DNA of 64,000 nt from Moringa oleifera (Eukaryota; Streptophyta; Magnoliopsida; Brassicales; Moringaceae), in the NCBI GenBank assembly GCA_021397835.1, contig JAJFZO010000191.1, positions 1,679,001 to 1,743,000 of the forward strand. The letters run 5' to 3'. Below, piece by piece: positions 13,740 through 27,640 of this stretch. A program made the position numbers and the translations under genes. The stretch's first letter is position 1; the number at the start of each line of letters is the position of its first letter. The notes under the pieces are model-generated. The model was not told the DNA's origin and searched no databases. It saw only the letters and a program-made list of their open reading frames with translations.

Positions 13740-14060
13740 ACTAAATTTAATGTTAAATTTTAAATTTCAATAAATAAAACATTGATGTATTAATTTGAAT
13801 CAAATTGAACATTATCAAAAATTTTAAAAATATATATATTTAAATTAAGAATCTTTATTGCAAATTTTAAGTTAAAATTTTTATAAATATAAAAATATTA
13901 GATACCATCATAAAAAAATTATGTGTTTTAGTATTGAAAATATTTTTAAAAAACTTATTGTCAAAAAATTTTAAAATTCATAATAAAAATTCATAGAAAA
14001 AATTATTTAAAATTAAAGAATTGATTTGAAATGAAATATAAAATTTATTTAAGTTATTTT
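13740..14060 (+). repeat. AT-rich dispersed repeat, copy A
   Basis: It shares an ordered set of degenerate blocks with copies near 14.2, 21.3, 23.4, 54.6 (inverted) and 61.9 kb. The blocks include a TATCAAAAA core, a TTTAAATT-to-ATCTT block, a TTTTTATAAATATAAA block followed by ATCATAA, and a terminal block like TTTATTTAAGTTATTTTTTA. No coding capacity. The family is not identified. Confidence 0.5.
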
Positions 14061-14214
14061 TTATTTATTTAACAACAAAAATATATTTAATTTGCTTACT
14101 ATAATTTAAATTAGAATTCAATTTGACTAATTTTTTGATCAATTAAGGTTATAATTCTAATTTTAAGTTACTAACTAAATTATTATTTATAAATGTAAGT
14201 CAAATTAAATTTTA

Positions 14215-14400
14215 TTAAAAAAATTGAACTGAAAAATATTCAACTCAAGACGTTATATAAGAAATTTGATTTGAAATTTTTTATAAATATAAAAAAAATT
14301 TAAATTATCATTACAAAGAAAAGTTTAAAATGTTTTTATTAAAACTGTTTTTCATTAAATTTATCATTTTAAAATTTTTAAAATTTCATAAAAGTAGCGC
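14215..14400 (+). repeat. AT-rich dispersed repeat, copy B
   Basis: Partial copy. It matches the central part of the family: a TTATATAAGAAATTTGA block, then TTTTTTATAAATATAAA, then a block like AATTATCATTA. Confidence 0.4.
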
Positions 14401-14908
14401 ATAATTGAAAAAAGAGAAAATTTTTTAAATAATCTTTCATACAGCTTGAAGTACAAAAATATTCAATATTACTATTTTAAGTTTTTTTAGTCTTTTTTTA
14501 TTTATAGTCTAAATTATCTTCATTTATTAAAAAAATTATAATTTTATCTTTGATTTGAAAGCAATGGCAAATAAATATACTTTATGTGTCTCTAGTAAAA
14601 ACTTCACTTTTTTTCTCTATCACTTTGAGTTTTTTGAAGATTCCTATCGTTTTCCTTTGCTTTTTTGTTGTCTTTACAGCATTTGACATACAATTTTCGT
14701 AATACACAGTTTCAAAGCAACACTAATCTCTGTAAATTACATTTTCTTCATTTTATTATTACTTTATTCATTTTTAGAAGTGGGTTTTTCAATTAAATCA
14801 TCCATTTTAGACACATTTTGAACATAATGCTGCTTATGTCATGAGGTCTATGTTGAGTTTTTGGTTGTTTGAATTTTACATGCAAGAAATATTTTCATTA
14901 AAGGGTGT

Positions 14909-16125
14909 ATTTGCACTAAAAAATATAACTAATATCGCACTTTACGCATAATAGGGTATAACTTATATCACACCATTTTCTGTTTTTTTTTTTTTTGCAT
15001 CATTTTTAGGTTGCTTTCACACTATTATTAAATATGAAGTCACGCCATTTGTTATCACCTTCGTAACATTTGTTACTACTTTCGCACCATTTGCTATTAT
15101 TTTCAAATCATTTGTTACTATTTTCGCACCATTTGCTATTGATTTCAAACTATTTATTTGTTACTACTTTCACACCATTTATTATCATGCTTTCGTATCA
15201 TTTAGATATAAATTAGTATATTTTTGCACTATATGTATGAACTACTTTGGTTGTTTTTTTTTCATTTTTTTTCAATCATTTGATAATCTTTACAATGTGC
15301 AGATGATACTAGTGTCGAAAGATTTCAAGTATGATAAGATAAAGATAATAAAATATAATAACATAACTTGCAACCAATAATTAAGTCGATGTTTGAAATA
15401 TGATATTGATAAAGGAGTTGGGGTTGCATAACTGGTGTTGCTTTACTTAATTGATTGCTGTCACTGCATAAATTAAAATGATCATGCCTTTTGACATCTC
15501 AACATTCTCTATACTATGTCTTATATGTTCATGTGATAATGGATCATCATTGAGGCACACTAAATTCACAAAAATTTAAAAAATATAATCTTCATGTAGT
15601 CATATGAAATTAACGTCATTATCACATGTTATCTCAATTCGAATTCGATTAGTTCTCACTCGAGTTATCATATATAACTAAGTATAAAACTTAGAATGAT
15701 CAACTTTGACAAATAACCGAACGATCTCCAACAATTGCGCATAAGTTAATCCAAGCTTAACCTTAAATCCTTTAGATCTAATATTTTTTGACATAATCAA
15801 AATTACCTGTTAATTTTATCTAATTTTCATTGCACGCTATTATAAACTTTAGAATTGTGATCATGCAATCAAAAATAAATTGGATGAAATTGTACGAAAC
15901 AAAACAAGAGATTCACCAAAATTAAATGGTGCGATAATACTTTAAAAAAAATTAAAGATAATAGCTAAAATGGTGTGATAATACTTAAAATGATACAATA
16001 ATTTTTAAAATGGTGCGACAATGGCAACACTAATTGGTGTAAACATAGCAAAATCAAATGGTGCAAAAAAACCCATAATAACAAAATGACAAAATAATGT
16101 GAAAGTATGAAAAATAGTGCAAAAT
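14909..16125. mobile_element. Possible non-autonomous inverted-repeat transposon
   Basis: CACCATTT-type motifs recur on the left side at 14971, 15085, 15127 and 15173, with degenerate copies between them. The exact reverse complement AAATGGTG recurs on the right side at 15924, 15968, 16008 and 16056. The outer edges also mirror each other: ATTTGCACTA at 14909-14918 and TAGTGCAAAA at 16115-16124. Clusters of subterminal repeats in opposite orientation are typical of hAT, Mutator-like or CACTA elements. No transposase frame and no clear target-site duplication was seen, so the ends and class are uncertain. Confidence 0.4.
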
Positions 16126-16990
16126 TTGGTGACAAAAAAATGGAAGCTTCATTGTGTGCTATATACGGTAATGATTGGGTAAGAATGATGGGTACCTCGT
16201 TTTGAAAGAATTTAAAAACAAAAAAACATATGTTAAAGAGAGGTAGATTTCGGACAAATCCAAGAAAAGTTGTTTTTTCCTAGATAAATCCAACCAATAT
16301 ATGAAAAGTAGCAAAAACTTGCTACCTAATTGCTTCACTTTCACAAAACGGTAGATTTCAGCGAAAAAATTCACCCCTTAACAAAGAGAGAGAGGTGTGA
16401 GAATATGAAAAACGAGGGAGAACGAGGCACTCTTATCCCTTTCTTTTCAAACTTCCCTCCATTAATAACACTATTTTGGTCTCATCAAGTAAGTAAAGAT
16501 AAAATGTCTCAATAAATAACCAAGTGCTAAAAGAACTTAGACCGCTAATCCGTGTTATTTTTATGGCAATAAATTAAGAAAAAATGAATATTTTTTTATT
16601 TTTTTAAAAAAATTAAAATAAAATACAAAATTCATTTTATACGTTTGAATGTCATTAATTTTTTAAAATCATTTGAGTCAATATTAAATCAAATTAATAA
16701 ATCAAAATTCAATCGATTATTTTTTAACATTAAATTTATTTGATAACACAAATAAACATCAATATGTAATATATTTTTACTCTATCTTAAAAGTATTTTA
16801 TTTTTAAATTATATCAATATAAAAAATAATATAAATTTTAAATAGACAACTAATTGATTATCTATGAAAATAATTAATCAATTAAAAAATACTTAAAAAA
16901 ATATTGGACAGAAAATTAATGAAATATAATTTTCTTTCCTTTCACTTTTTGCTATTTATTTGGGATAGTTGCGGAAATTGGAGAGACAAA
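16126..16990. other. AT-rich spacer upstream of NDC80
   Basis: No gene recognised. Short open frames here have no family resemblance. The 16.6-16.9 kb part resembles the dispersed AT-rich repeat only weakly. Confidence 0.5.
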
Positions 16991-17006
16991 ATCATTTTTC
17001 TCTTGA

Positions 17007-17067
17007 TGGGCCGGACCCTTGTTTGGAGCCCTAACATTTAGCTCCTCCTTCAGAAGGGGGCGGGAAA
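17007..17067 (+). promoter_or_regulatory. NDC80 promoter: site II and E2F site
   Basis: GGCGGGAAA at 17059-17067 is the reverse complement of the canonical E2F/DP site TTTCCCGCC and lies 111 bases before the NDC80 start codon. TGGGCC (site II) is at 17007-17012. Both are typical of proliferation-related promoters. This fits G1/S- or G2-linked expression of a kinetochore gene. Confidence 0.65.
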
Positions 17068-17177
17068 GGTTACCAAATCAAAAACAGCACTGGGGTTGAA
17101 ATCGAAGGCTGCGTCACATCAGCAGTAGGAGTTGAGTTTTCTGTTCTGTGGAAGAAGAGAGGGAGTTTCTAAAGAAA

Positions 17178-20173
17178 ATGAGAGGCACCATGGGCGGCCG
17201 GCGACGGCCAACTGAGTCTTTTAATCCACCGCCAGTTGCAGACCACCGGCAGTTTGGAAACTCCCGGGACTCCGATGCGAGCTTCGCTAGCAGCCGGCCC
17301 TCTTCCATCGGCATGGGACGGGTCTCATCCGCCTCCGACATCTATTCGGACCGCTCGAACCAGGCCTCTGCGATCCGCTCCATCAACGCCTTTCTATCTT
17401 CCCACTCCTCCCCTATCTCTCTGCGGGCCCACCCAGTGCCCTCCCTCAAGGACATCTCCGAGACCTTCAGGTTTCTTCTGTCTTCCCTCGACTACCCCTG
17501 TGACGCCGCCAACAAGTGGGAGGACAATCTTTTCTTTCTATTGAAATCACTCAATTGTCCATTCAAGCTCAGCAAATCAACCCTCCGTGCCCCAAATACT
17601 CCCCACAATTGGCCGAGCGTGCTGGGCCTGCTCCACTGGTTAGTGCAAGTGGCGCTTTATACCGAGCATCTCGCGGCGAATTCCAAGGCTTTTGTAGAGG
17701 GAAACAGCATGAATTCCTACGCTCTCGATAGCTACATACATTACATCCGTGGAGATGATGACATGGTGGAGGAGTTGGACAGGGAATTCATGGGGAAGCT
17801 AGAGAGGGAGAGGGATGGTGTGAAAGAGAGCGTTGGGGCGTTGGAGAGGAATGTGGCCGACTTGGAAGCCAAGGTGGAGGGGCTGAAGACAGGTCCCACC
17901 CAGAGGGAGGCCTTGGAGAAGGAGAGGAGCGTGTTGGAAGAGGACGAGAAGAAGTTTCATGCAATGATTGGGGAGTTCAATGGGAGGATAGCCGCGGTGG
18001 AGAAGGTACTGGAGGAGAAGGACAGGGAACTGAAAACTAAGGAGGAGGAGAGGAAGAGGATTTGTGAGGAGAATGAGGAGCTTAAGAAGAGGGTGGAGCT
18101 GCAGACTTTTAACGCAAGGGATGCAGAGAGGATGAAGAGAGAGTTGCAGGCAGTGGAGAGGGATACTGAGGAATCAGAGGGAGCCAGGGATGCTTGGGAG
18201 CAGAGGTCTTGGGAGCTTGATACCAAGATTAGGAATCAGCTTAATGAGCTTGAGACAGTTTCTATCGAGTGCAACCAAGCTCTTAAGAGGTTCTTCACCT
18301 TTTCTCTTACTTCTTTATCTCTTTTTGATCTTTTCATTTTTGCATTTCTAGGCTTAGATTAAAATGCCCTGCCAAAGACAACCAAGTCAAATGGTAAGGT
18401 GTGAACCATAAGGCATTTTACACTGACATAAATGAATTTGTTAGGTGTGCAATTAGACTGATTGCATAATCTTTAGTGATAATTAGTGATTGCTGTTAAG
18501 ATCAGTTGCTGTGCCTCAAGAAAATTCATAAAAGGCCCCTAATATTTTCCACATTTTACCTGTCTCTTCCTTGATTCTGGCAAGTTGGCTACTCTAGGCT
18601 TATTCTTCAGTTTAATTGAGATTTAGCATCCATTCCGAGGGTTTCCTTGAGTGCTGATACTACTTATTTATTTTTTATGGTTCTAGATTAAAGCTTGACA
18701 ATGGTTTGCAATATCGTGTGAATGTGAAAGGATATACATCTGCAGAGGTGATGGGAATTGACTACAAATCTACAGTTAAGCCTGCACTTGAATCCTTAGC
18801 TGATGAAATAAAGAAAACGTCCATGGAGAAATTGGAAGATCTGATTGCACTTCAGCATCAAGCATCTGAAATGGCTGCTAGAATTGAGGCAAAAAAGAAT
18901 CGAATTGCTGCACTTCAATCCCATATTGATGAAGTAAGCTCCCTAGAAGTAGGTCTGAAATTTTTTATGCTAATGCATAGATTTCACCTACTCTTCTACT
19001 TACCCTGCGCAAAAGGTAAAACTGCTTGAAAGAGTTTCAAGGAAAATTAAGCTGGATCAGTGACTTTCTAATTGAATATGGAGTAGATAGATCAATCACT
19101 AACATAATATTATACTTGTTTGGATATAAATGCTTGTTTAGAAGCTCTATTTGGGTTTTATGTTGTGTGACCTGGTAAACTGCAAGTGATTGTGTTGCAC
19201 CTCTCTTCCCCTGTTAAATTCTTTCAGGAGCTATACTACCCTTAATCCAGGTAGCTAGCATTTTTTGTATCACACTAAAGATATGCTACCTTAGAATCCT
19301 TTGAGTTCTTTTCCCTTGGTTTGTCCCCCTTCCCTCTTACATGTTATGAAACAGTCAACTAAAATTTTCCTGGATCACAGAGGCAGTCCAAATTTGAAAT
19401 CCTGGTATTTACTGGATTTTAAGATGGTAAGTTGTCATGTACAGAGCTCAGATCTGCACGCTTCTTTTAGTTTCTCAGCTTGTTCACTGCACTGTTATTC
19501 AGCAAAGAAATAAAAAGAGAATTTAATTTGTGGAAGTAACTATTGCATGAGTTTTGCCCTGTCTCACATCAATCATCTTTTTCAGATGGAGAACAAGTTA
19601 GAGTCGTGGAAGAAGGAGATTCAGGACTACACTTATCGATGTGCAGAAGAAATTAAAAAGATGATAGAGGGTGTTCAAAATGAGGCTTATAACTTGGATA
19701 TCATGGAAAAAGAAGCCTCGGAGGTTTTAAAGGTATGACCTTGTTTCTAACTCAGGGTCTTAGCTTTGTGATTAATATTTTGAAAACTTAGGGCAAAGCA
19801 AAATTCTACATCTATGCAGTATTTATTGAATGTTTTCCTCCCTTCGGTATTGTGAATTGCCATTTAATTGATTGTCACTGATATCTGAAAGGGTATAAAG
19901 ATTCTTAGACATGCCCTAATCAAGTTTTATGTTTCCATCAAGGCATCTGAGCTGAAGTTGCAGGAAGTCATCGATCAGAGGGAGGAAGAAATTCATGTGC
20001 GTGCTTGTGAACTCTTGACATTGATTGATTCAGTTTCAAAATACAAAGAATACATGGAGTCCAAAATTTTAGAGATGAAGAGTGATCTTGCTGAAACTGC
20101 TGTTACTATATCAGATGCTTACAAGCGATCCTTGACAACACAATTTGGTATCAGTGTTAACACAAGCCAATAA
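17178..20173 (+). CDS. NDC80: Kinetochore protein NDC80 (HEC1) homolog
   Basis: NDC80 is the microtubule-binding subunit of the outer-kinetochore NDC80 complex. Four exons, 17178-18289, 18687-18933, 19586-19732 and 19943-20173, join in phase to 578 residues, close to the size expected for a plant homolog. The N-terminal tail is basic and Ser-rich (SRDSDASFASSRPSSIGMGR). It is followed by the calponin-homology region at about residues 60-200, with RPSGF-type motif variants and NWPSVLGLLHWLVQVALY. From about residue 210 to the end the sequence is coiled coil, with long Glu/Lys-rich heptads. ATG 17178 is the first in frame; ATG 17190 is an alternative four codons later. Exon 2 could instead use a donor at about 18949, adding five residues. 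Confidence 0.93.
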
Positions 20174-20683
20174 GTTTCTTTTTTCGATTTGTCACAAATT
20201 TGTCTTCTTGCTCATGCTGAAGCCACCTTTCTGTCTGATTCTGCCATTTCATATATAGAAATTGGCACTGTGATTACACTATGCTTCTTGTAACTACTTG
20301 TTGCAATGCAATATTTCAACTGTTAATCATTTGTTCTTCATCCCTTTAATTTTGAGCAGCTAGTTTGAGTTAGGGAGAGACTAGATAACCAGTTGAACTG
20401 AAAGACATGAGCCGATTTTGAACCAGATTGTTGGAACGCCATAGGAGCTCTGACCCTTGCTGATGAGAATTGGATCTTGAAATTAGCTGCTTCTCCTCGT
20501 CTAAATTCTGTTAGCTTTTGGTTAGAATTTGTTTAGCATCTCACTTAGATAGACTTATATCTATTTGGAAAGTGTCCAAGAAAGATTACGAACAGTTTTT
20601 CATCATTCCAGTGGTATATAATCTGAGTATTGATGTGAGACTTGCACTTGGTCCCATAAAGAAAGTGGATAAGAACTTTGTGT

Positions 20684-20775
20684 CCATTGGATGTTCTTTC
20701 ATAACTAAGTTAGATTAGAATTAGAAGGAAGCCATTAGATGTTCTTTCATAACTAAGATTAGAATTAGAAGGAAG
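20684..20775 (+). repeat. Imperfect tandem duplication, about 48 bp
   Basis: Copy 1 (20684-20731) and copy 2 (20732-20775) both run from CCATT through TTCTTTCATAACTAAG to AGAATTAGAAGGAAG. They differ by one substitution and a four-base deletion. This is a recent local duplication downstream of NDC80. Confidence 0.85.
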
Positions 20776-21249
20776 ATGTCCAGAAATGAGTTTGAGAAAA
20801 TATTTGCCAAATTTTACCAAAAAAAGAAGATAGAAGTATTCATATTCCTGGAGTGATCGGCAAAGTAGCTTCCATGGAATCAAGTGCACATGTCATGACA
20901 TGTGCAGCTAGATGCATGGCAATCCTTCAAGTCAAATTTGACATGTAGATAATTTAAATTAGAGAGAAGCCAAGAAGTTAGGCTGATCTAGCCTCAAAAA
21001 TTTCCCATCTTCCTACGTCTTTTGTTGACATTTGTCTCATGGATTTCCACGAGACAGCTGGTCAGTACATCAGAGCCATGTGTATAAAATACTTGCAACA
21101 CACAATTATAATAAACTTCTATAAAATTTTGAAGATAAATGGATCAATGACTGACTTTTTATATCAAAAATAAAAGATTAACGTGAACTAAGGAGAATTT
21201 ATGACCGAACGTGCCTCCTTGTATTAAGTAAACAAAAAATAAAAATTTC

Positions 21250-21610
21250 TATAATTTAAAATAAAATAAAAATTTTATAAAATTTTAATATTAATTAAAA
21301 ATTATCGATCAAATTTTTATATTTAAAAAATAATAAATTAAATTAAATTTTATCAAATATTTAAATATTTAAAATAATAATTTTATATAATAATTTTGAT
21401 TTGAAATTTTTCATAAATGTAAAGTAAAATTTTTAAACATAAAAAATGTATTTTTAAATTTTATAGTATTAAAATTTCAAATAATTCATTAAAAAATAGA
21501 TTTTTGCATCAAAAATTATTTAAAATTTTGAGAGATAAATCCTAAGTGAATAATTTATTTAAATTATTTTTTAGATATTTTAATAATGAAAACATTTTTT
21601 TATTTTTATA
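21250..21610 (+). repeat. AT-rich dispersed repeat, copy C
   Basis: It carries the same block order as the other copies: a TTTTATCAAATATTTAAA block, TATATAATAATTTTGATTTG, TTTTTCATAAATGTAAA, and the end block TTTATTTAAATTATTTTTTA followed by ATTTTAATAATGAAAAC. Confidence 0.5.
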
Positions 21611-22996
21611 ATTATTTAAGTTAATATTTAATTTAAATAAATTGATACATTAATTTGTTACTTTTTAAACATGAATATTTGATTGATAATATGAAATAAA
21701 CATTAAAATTTTATATATTTTTAAATTTTAAAAAATTATAATAAATAATAATTTAATAAAATTAATAATTAATATTTTTATTTGTTTGTTTATTTATTAT
21801 TAATATTATAAGTTATAAAAGTATCCTTAAATCTTCTTATGTAAAACTAAAATCTTTATCCTATGATATAACAACGAAGAATTGTTAAACAATCTTTGGA
21901 AGCTTAGAATTCAGAATGGGAATGAATTATCTTTAATCATCTCTCTTGAGAAAATATTACTTATGTTAAAAGATGAATTAATTACAACATTAATTTATTT
22001 ATTTTAATGCAATATATATAATATAATTACCATTGCTAATTCTTTTACTAGTAAGTCTAGACTTATGTTATAAGCCATGAAACTAAAGTTGACTACTCGA
22101 TCCATTCTTTTGAGATTATTTTTACAAATCATCATGTGGTGTTTGTGTCATGTACCATAGATATATAAGTCAACTTGCCAGACTTGTTAGTATTAATGCA
22201 AATGTGGATTCATACTTTCTTTTTTAACATTAAATTAGTGACATCTCGGAGGAAACTAAGCCATTGACGAGATCCCCACACTTGTATTTAATTGTCACTA
22301 ATTATTATTTAATATAAATTAATCACTATATTAAAATAAATTTAGAATATTTAGATCTATAAAATTGAATTTGTTAAGTATGTAATTGCTTGCGAGATGT
22401 TATTAAGCAATTTAAAAATGTCCATTTTTAAACTTTATCCTACCAATAAAGAAATGAAGAGAAAGTGATAATGACAAATAACTCATCTATGCTCAGATAT
22501 CTTTGATCTTTTTTTTTTTTTTAGTAATGTAAATTATTAAATTTTTTTATGTAATTACATCAATAAATGATTTATTATTTATGTTTGATTAAAAATATAT
22601 AAAATATAAATATTTAAAAATAATAAAATATAAAATATTTTAAAAATAAAATTTGTTTTATTTTAATAGTATTTAAAAAGATATTAAGATAATTATACAA
22701 GTAAAAATATCAAACAAATATATATTTTTTTGTTTTTGTTAATCTTAATTTGAAACTTTAATCAAATTATATATTTTATTTATGTAATTAACTCTTTATT
22801 CATTCATATAGAGAATCATTATGACTATTCTATTAGGTTGAGCTTCAAGCCCTAAAAATTTATTTGGACTATTCTAATTTTGTTAAATTTAGTGGTTCAG
22901 TACTTATATAAGAGATGGGGGATTAAACAACTAAGTTGAGATTAATTAATTAAATCTACTGATTGATTAAGGAGAGGCATTGGAGTTGACGATTTC

Positions 22997-23168
22997 AAGA
23001 TGTGATCCCAAAAGACTCTCTTCTCATGGGACTTCGTACGAGGCTCGGATACCATGTGGGGAAGACCATGTCAAGCCCGTAAAACAATTTCTAAGATGTG
23101 ATCCCGAGGCTTTCCTCTCATCGGATTTCGTATAAGACTCGCTCTTATTAATATCCATGTGGGCAAGA
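22997..23168. mobile_element. Retroelement relic with diverged direct repeats
   Basis: Two diverged copies, 22997-23065 and 23093-23168, both start AAGATGTGATCCC, contain a CTCATSGGAYTTCGTA core and end in CCATGTGGG. The first copy contains GCTCGGATACCA (23043-23054). Read on the minus strand this is one base away from TGGTATCAGAGC, the initiator-tRNA-Met primer binding site of many plant LTR retrotransposons. No LTR pair or polyprotein was found. Confidence 0.35.
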
Positions 23169-23419
23169 TGATGTAATCAAATTGTTTATCATTAATTATC
23201 TCTTCTCATACGGTAATGCATAGCTATATACATATGTTATGCATGTGCATGCATGCATGTATAATTGATTAAATATATATATAGTACATACATAGATATG
23301 CAAGCTTTGCATGCATGTATGAAGATCCATAATTGAAAAATGTTAAAAGTAATTTGAAGAACTTATGATGGTATAAGGGGGAATGATTTTTTTATAATTT
23401 ATTATATTAATTAAAAATA

Positions 23420-23835
23420 AATTTTTAAAAATTAAAATATAAATACCATAAAAAATTGATATTTATTTTATGCTACTAATTAAATTTGTATATTCAAAAA
23501 TAATTTAACATTGAACCGTGATCTAAATTGAATTTTATCAAAAACTTTAAAAATTAGAGATATTTAAATTGAAAATCTTATATAATGAATTTTGACTTAA
23601 AAATTTTTACATATGTAAAAAAATATTCAAGCTATCATCATAATTTTTTTTTTAAACTTTAATGAGTACTGAAAATATATATTTTAAATTTTATACTATC
23701 AAAAAATTAAAAAATTCACAAAAAATAAATATTATATTTAAAAATATTTAAATTTGAAAAATAAATTTTAAATAAAAAACAATTCATTTGAATTATTTTG
23801 AAACATTTCAATAACAACAATCTCTTTAATTTTTT
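23420..23835 (+). repeat. AT-rich dispersed repeat, copy D
   Basis: Among the longest copies. It has TTTATCAAAAACTTTAAAAA, then TTTAAATTGAAAATCTTATA, then TTTTTACATATGTAAAAAAA with CTATCATCATAA, and ends in ATTTGAATTATTTTGAAAC. Best template for searching the family. Confidence 0.55.
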
Positions 23836-24330
23836 ATAACCAAACTTGAAGGTTTGATGAGATTTTACCCAAAATTTATTATCATATATATAATAAAATT
23901 TGTATTCATTTAAATTGAAGTTTAAAAGGTATTTTTTTAATAATTTTATAATGATACATAAAAATAAAAAATTATTTATTTATTTTATTAAATTATTACG
24001 TGTTAAATTTTTATAGTTTGAATCAAATTTTTTGGTACACCAATATTTTTTTGATTGAATTTGAATTTTTGATTTATTTAAATTGTGTTGATCTTTTAAA
24101 AAGATGATGACACATGATAATTTATTAAATTAATTATTAAAATTTTTTATTTTTTTGTTAATATGTTAAATTATCAAAATATCAAAATCCCTTTTGAAAA
24201 AGTTTAACATTAAGTGATAATAATAACAGATGATTTGGCAAAGGGGGTGGCATTAATGAGAAATTAATTGGGAGTGGGGAAGTGATGGTTTTGTGTAATA
24301 AAGAGGTGTATTTGATTTAGTTAATGTTAG

Positions 24331-24407
24331 AGTCAAATTAATTAAAGTCAAAGCTCAGATGCGTCCTAGTGTGCCTAATATACGTTTTGGAGACGAGGGG
24401 TTTGACT
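24331..24407. promoter_or_regulatory. W-box cluster at the WRKY gene
   Basis: Three WRKY-binding W-boxes (TTGACY) lie within 77 bases: AGTCAA at 24331-24336 and 24346-24351 (minus orientation) and TTGACT at 24402-24407. All precede the preferred start codon at 24461, so WRKY self- or cross-regulation is plausible. Confidence 0.5.
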
Positions 24408-24460
24408 TTGGTGCCTCAAAAGCAGCAAGACTACAGATTCTGCATCTTGTTTTTCCAGTA

Positions 24461-26298
<1,838 letters not shown>

Positions 26299-27390
26299 TA
26301 AGAAGAATCTTATCAATGTTTTGTTTAAAAGGTAAATTGAAGTAAATACACACCCATCTCCCCCCAAATCTTTAGTCTTCCAATTCAATATCACTCTTTC
26401 ACAAAAATTTCCAAGCAGAACTCAATAAAAACAATAATTTCGTACTTTAATTTAAAAAATAAATTGGAAATTTTAATTCAAGGATTCAATTCAATATTTG
26501 TACCCCTTTTAGTCAAAGTTTCTCTGGGTCGCACCTATTTGGATTAAAGTGCAGCTTATCTACCCAAATTCCATTTTCAGTGTGCTGTAAGGTGCTATTG
26601 AATTCCTCAATTCCTTAGAGTTTATGAATGATGTAAATGTATCAATATATATATATATATATATAGATATTTCTTTGTTTCAGTCTTCTGTCATCAGCAA
26701 TAGAAAGTAATCTTCAAAGCTTATGTTAGACATATTGTTTTTTGTAATAAATTATTGTATTCTTTTTTTCATATAACAAATATCAATTTCAAATCCATAT
26801 ATCTTCACACACACAAAAAAAAAAAAAAATCAAAGTTGAATTTTCTGCCTTATTTTATAGCCACAAATCGATGGCAAATTAGAAATCCTGACGATTAATT
26901 TACAAGATTATTCTAAATTTAAGGATATGAAAATCAAATTTAGGATCCTAAAAAACTAATTTAGACATATATATATATATAGTTATTAAATTAGGTTCAA
27001 ATTTATAAATATTAGTAGCTTAGAAAGTCAGGCCAGTGCTAATAAATATTGAACCTATTAGAAAATAAAATCAAATTATCCTTCTTACTACATATGAGTG
27101 GTGAATTTGGGCTTTTTTTCAAAATAAGTAAAGGAAAACTAATGCAATCTTTTTTAATTATTATTTTTTCTTTCATCAATATCAATAATTTAAATTTAAT
27201 ATTTATTTTTAAAATTTCAATTTAATTCTGATAAGTAAAAAATTCTTATTCATTTTAACTTATCGGGTTTGTGAGAGATGCTGAAATTAATTTAAATTGT
27301 GCAAATTATAAAAAAACTAAAACTATATGGTTTAATATTTATTTTAAAAGAAAGAAAATAATTTGGGAAGTGTCACCAAGTTGGACTGGT
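26299..27390. other. WRKY 3' end and AT-rich spacer
   Basis: No gene recognised. It holds the WRKY 3' UTR and an (AT)n microsatellite at 26645-26665, with a second short AT run near 26965. Confidence 0.6.
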
Positions 27391-27393
27391 TAG

Positions 27394-27530
27394 GGCCCAA
27401 TATGCTTTCAAGCCTGCAGTGACTCTTTGGTTGGGGGGTGGGGGGGGGGGTGTCGCCCATCCAAACACGGCCTTGTGGGCACACAGGACGGACAGGGGAA
27501 CCAGGAGGGGATTGGGCAGTCATAAGCCCA
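27394..27530 (+). promoter_or_regulatory. Pinin promoter: site II motifs and G-rich run
   Basis: GGCCCA at 27394-27399 and AGCCCA at 27525-27530 are site II elements. Between them is a G-rich tract: six G at 27433-27438, a T, then eleven G at 27440-27450. It lies about 190 bases before the pinin start codon. Confidence 0.5.
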
Positions 27531-27640
27531 CCCGCTCTACATTTTCGCTTGCGAGGGTTTTCGCGCACAATTTGGTGCAGAGCTGGTTCTGAAGCTCTCT
27601 TTGGTTAACTGTTAGTCTCCGAGAAACACAGGAAGCCCGA

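Larger units (their letters stand above)
20174..24330. other. Long AT-rich intergenic region
   Basis: After the NDC80 3' UTR there is no coding signal for about 4 kb. It contains a 48-base tandem duplication (20684-20775), two copies of the dispersed AT-rich repeat, and a retroelement-like relic near 23.0 kb. The rest is unassignable AT-rich DNA. Confidence 0.6.
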
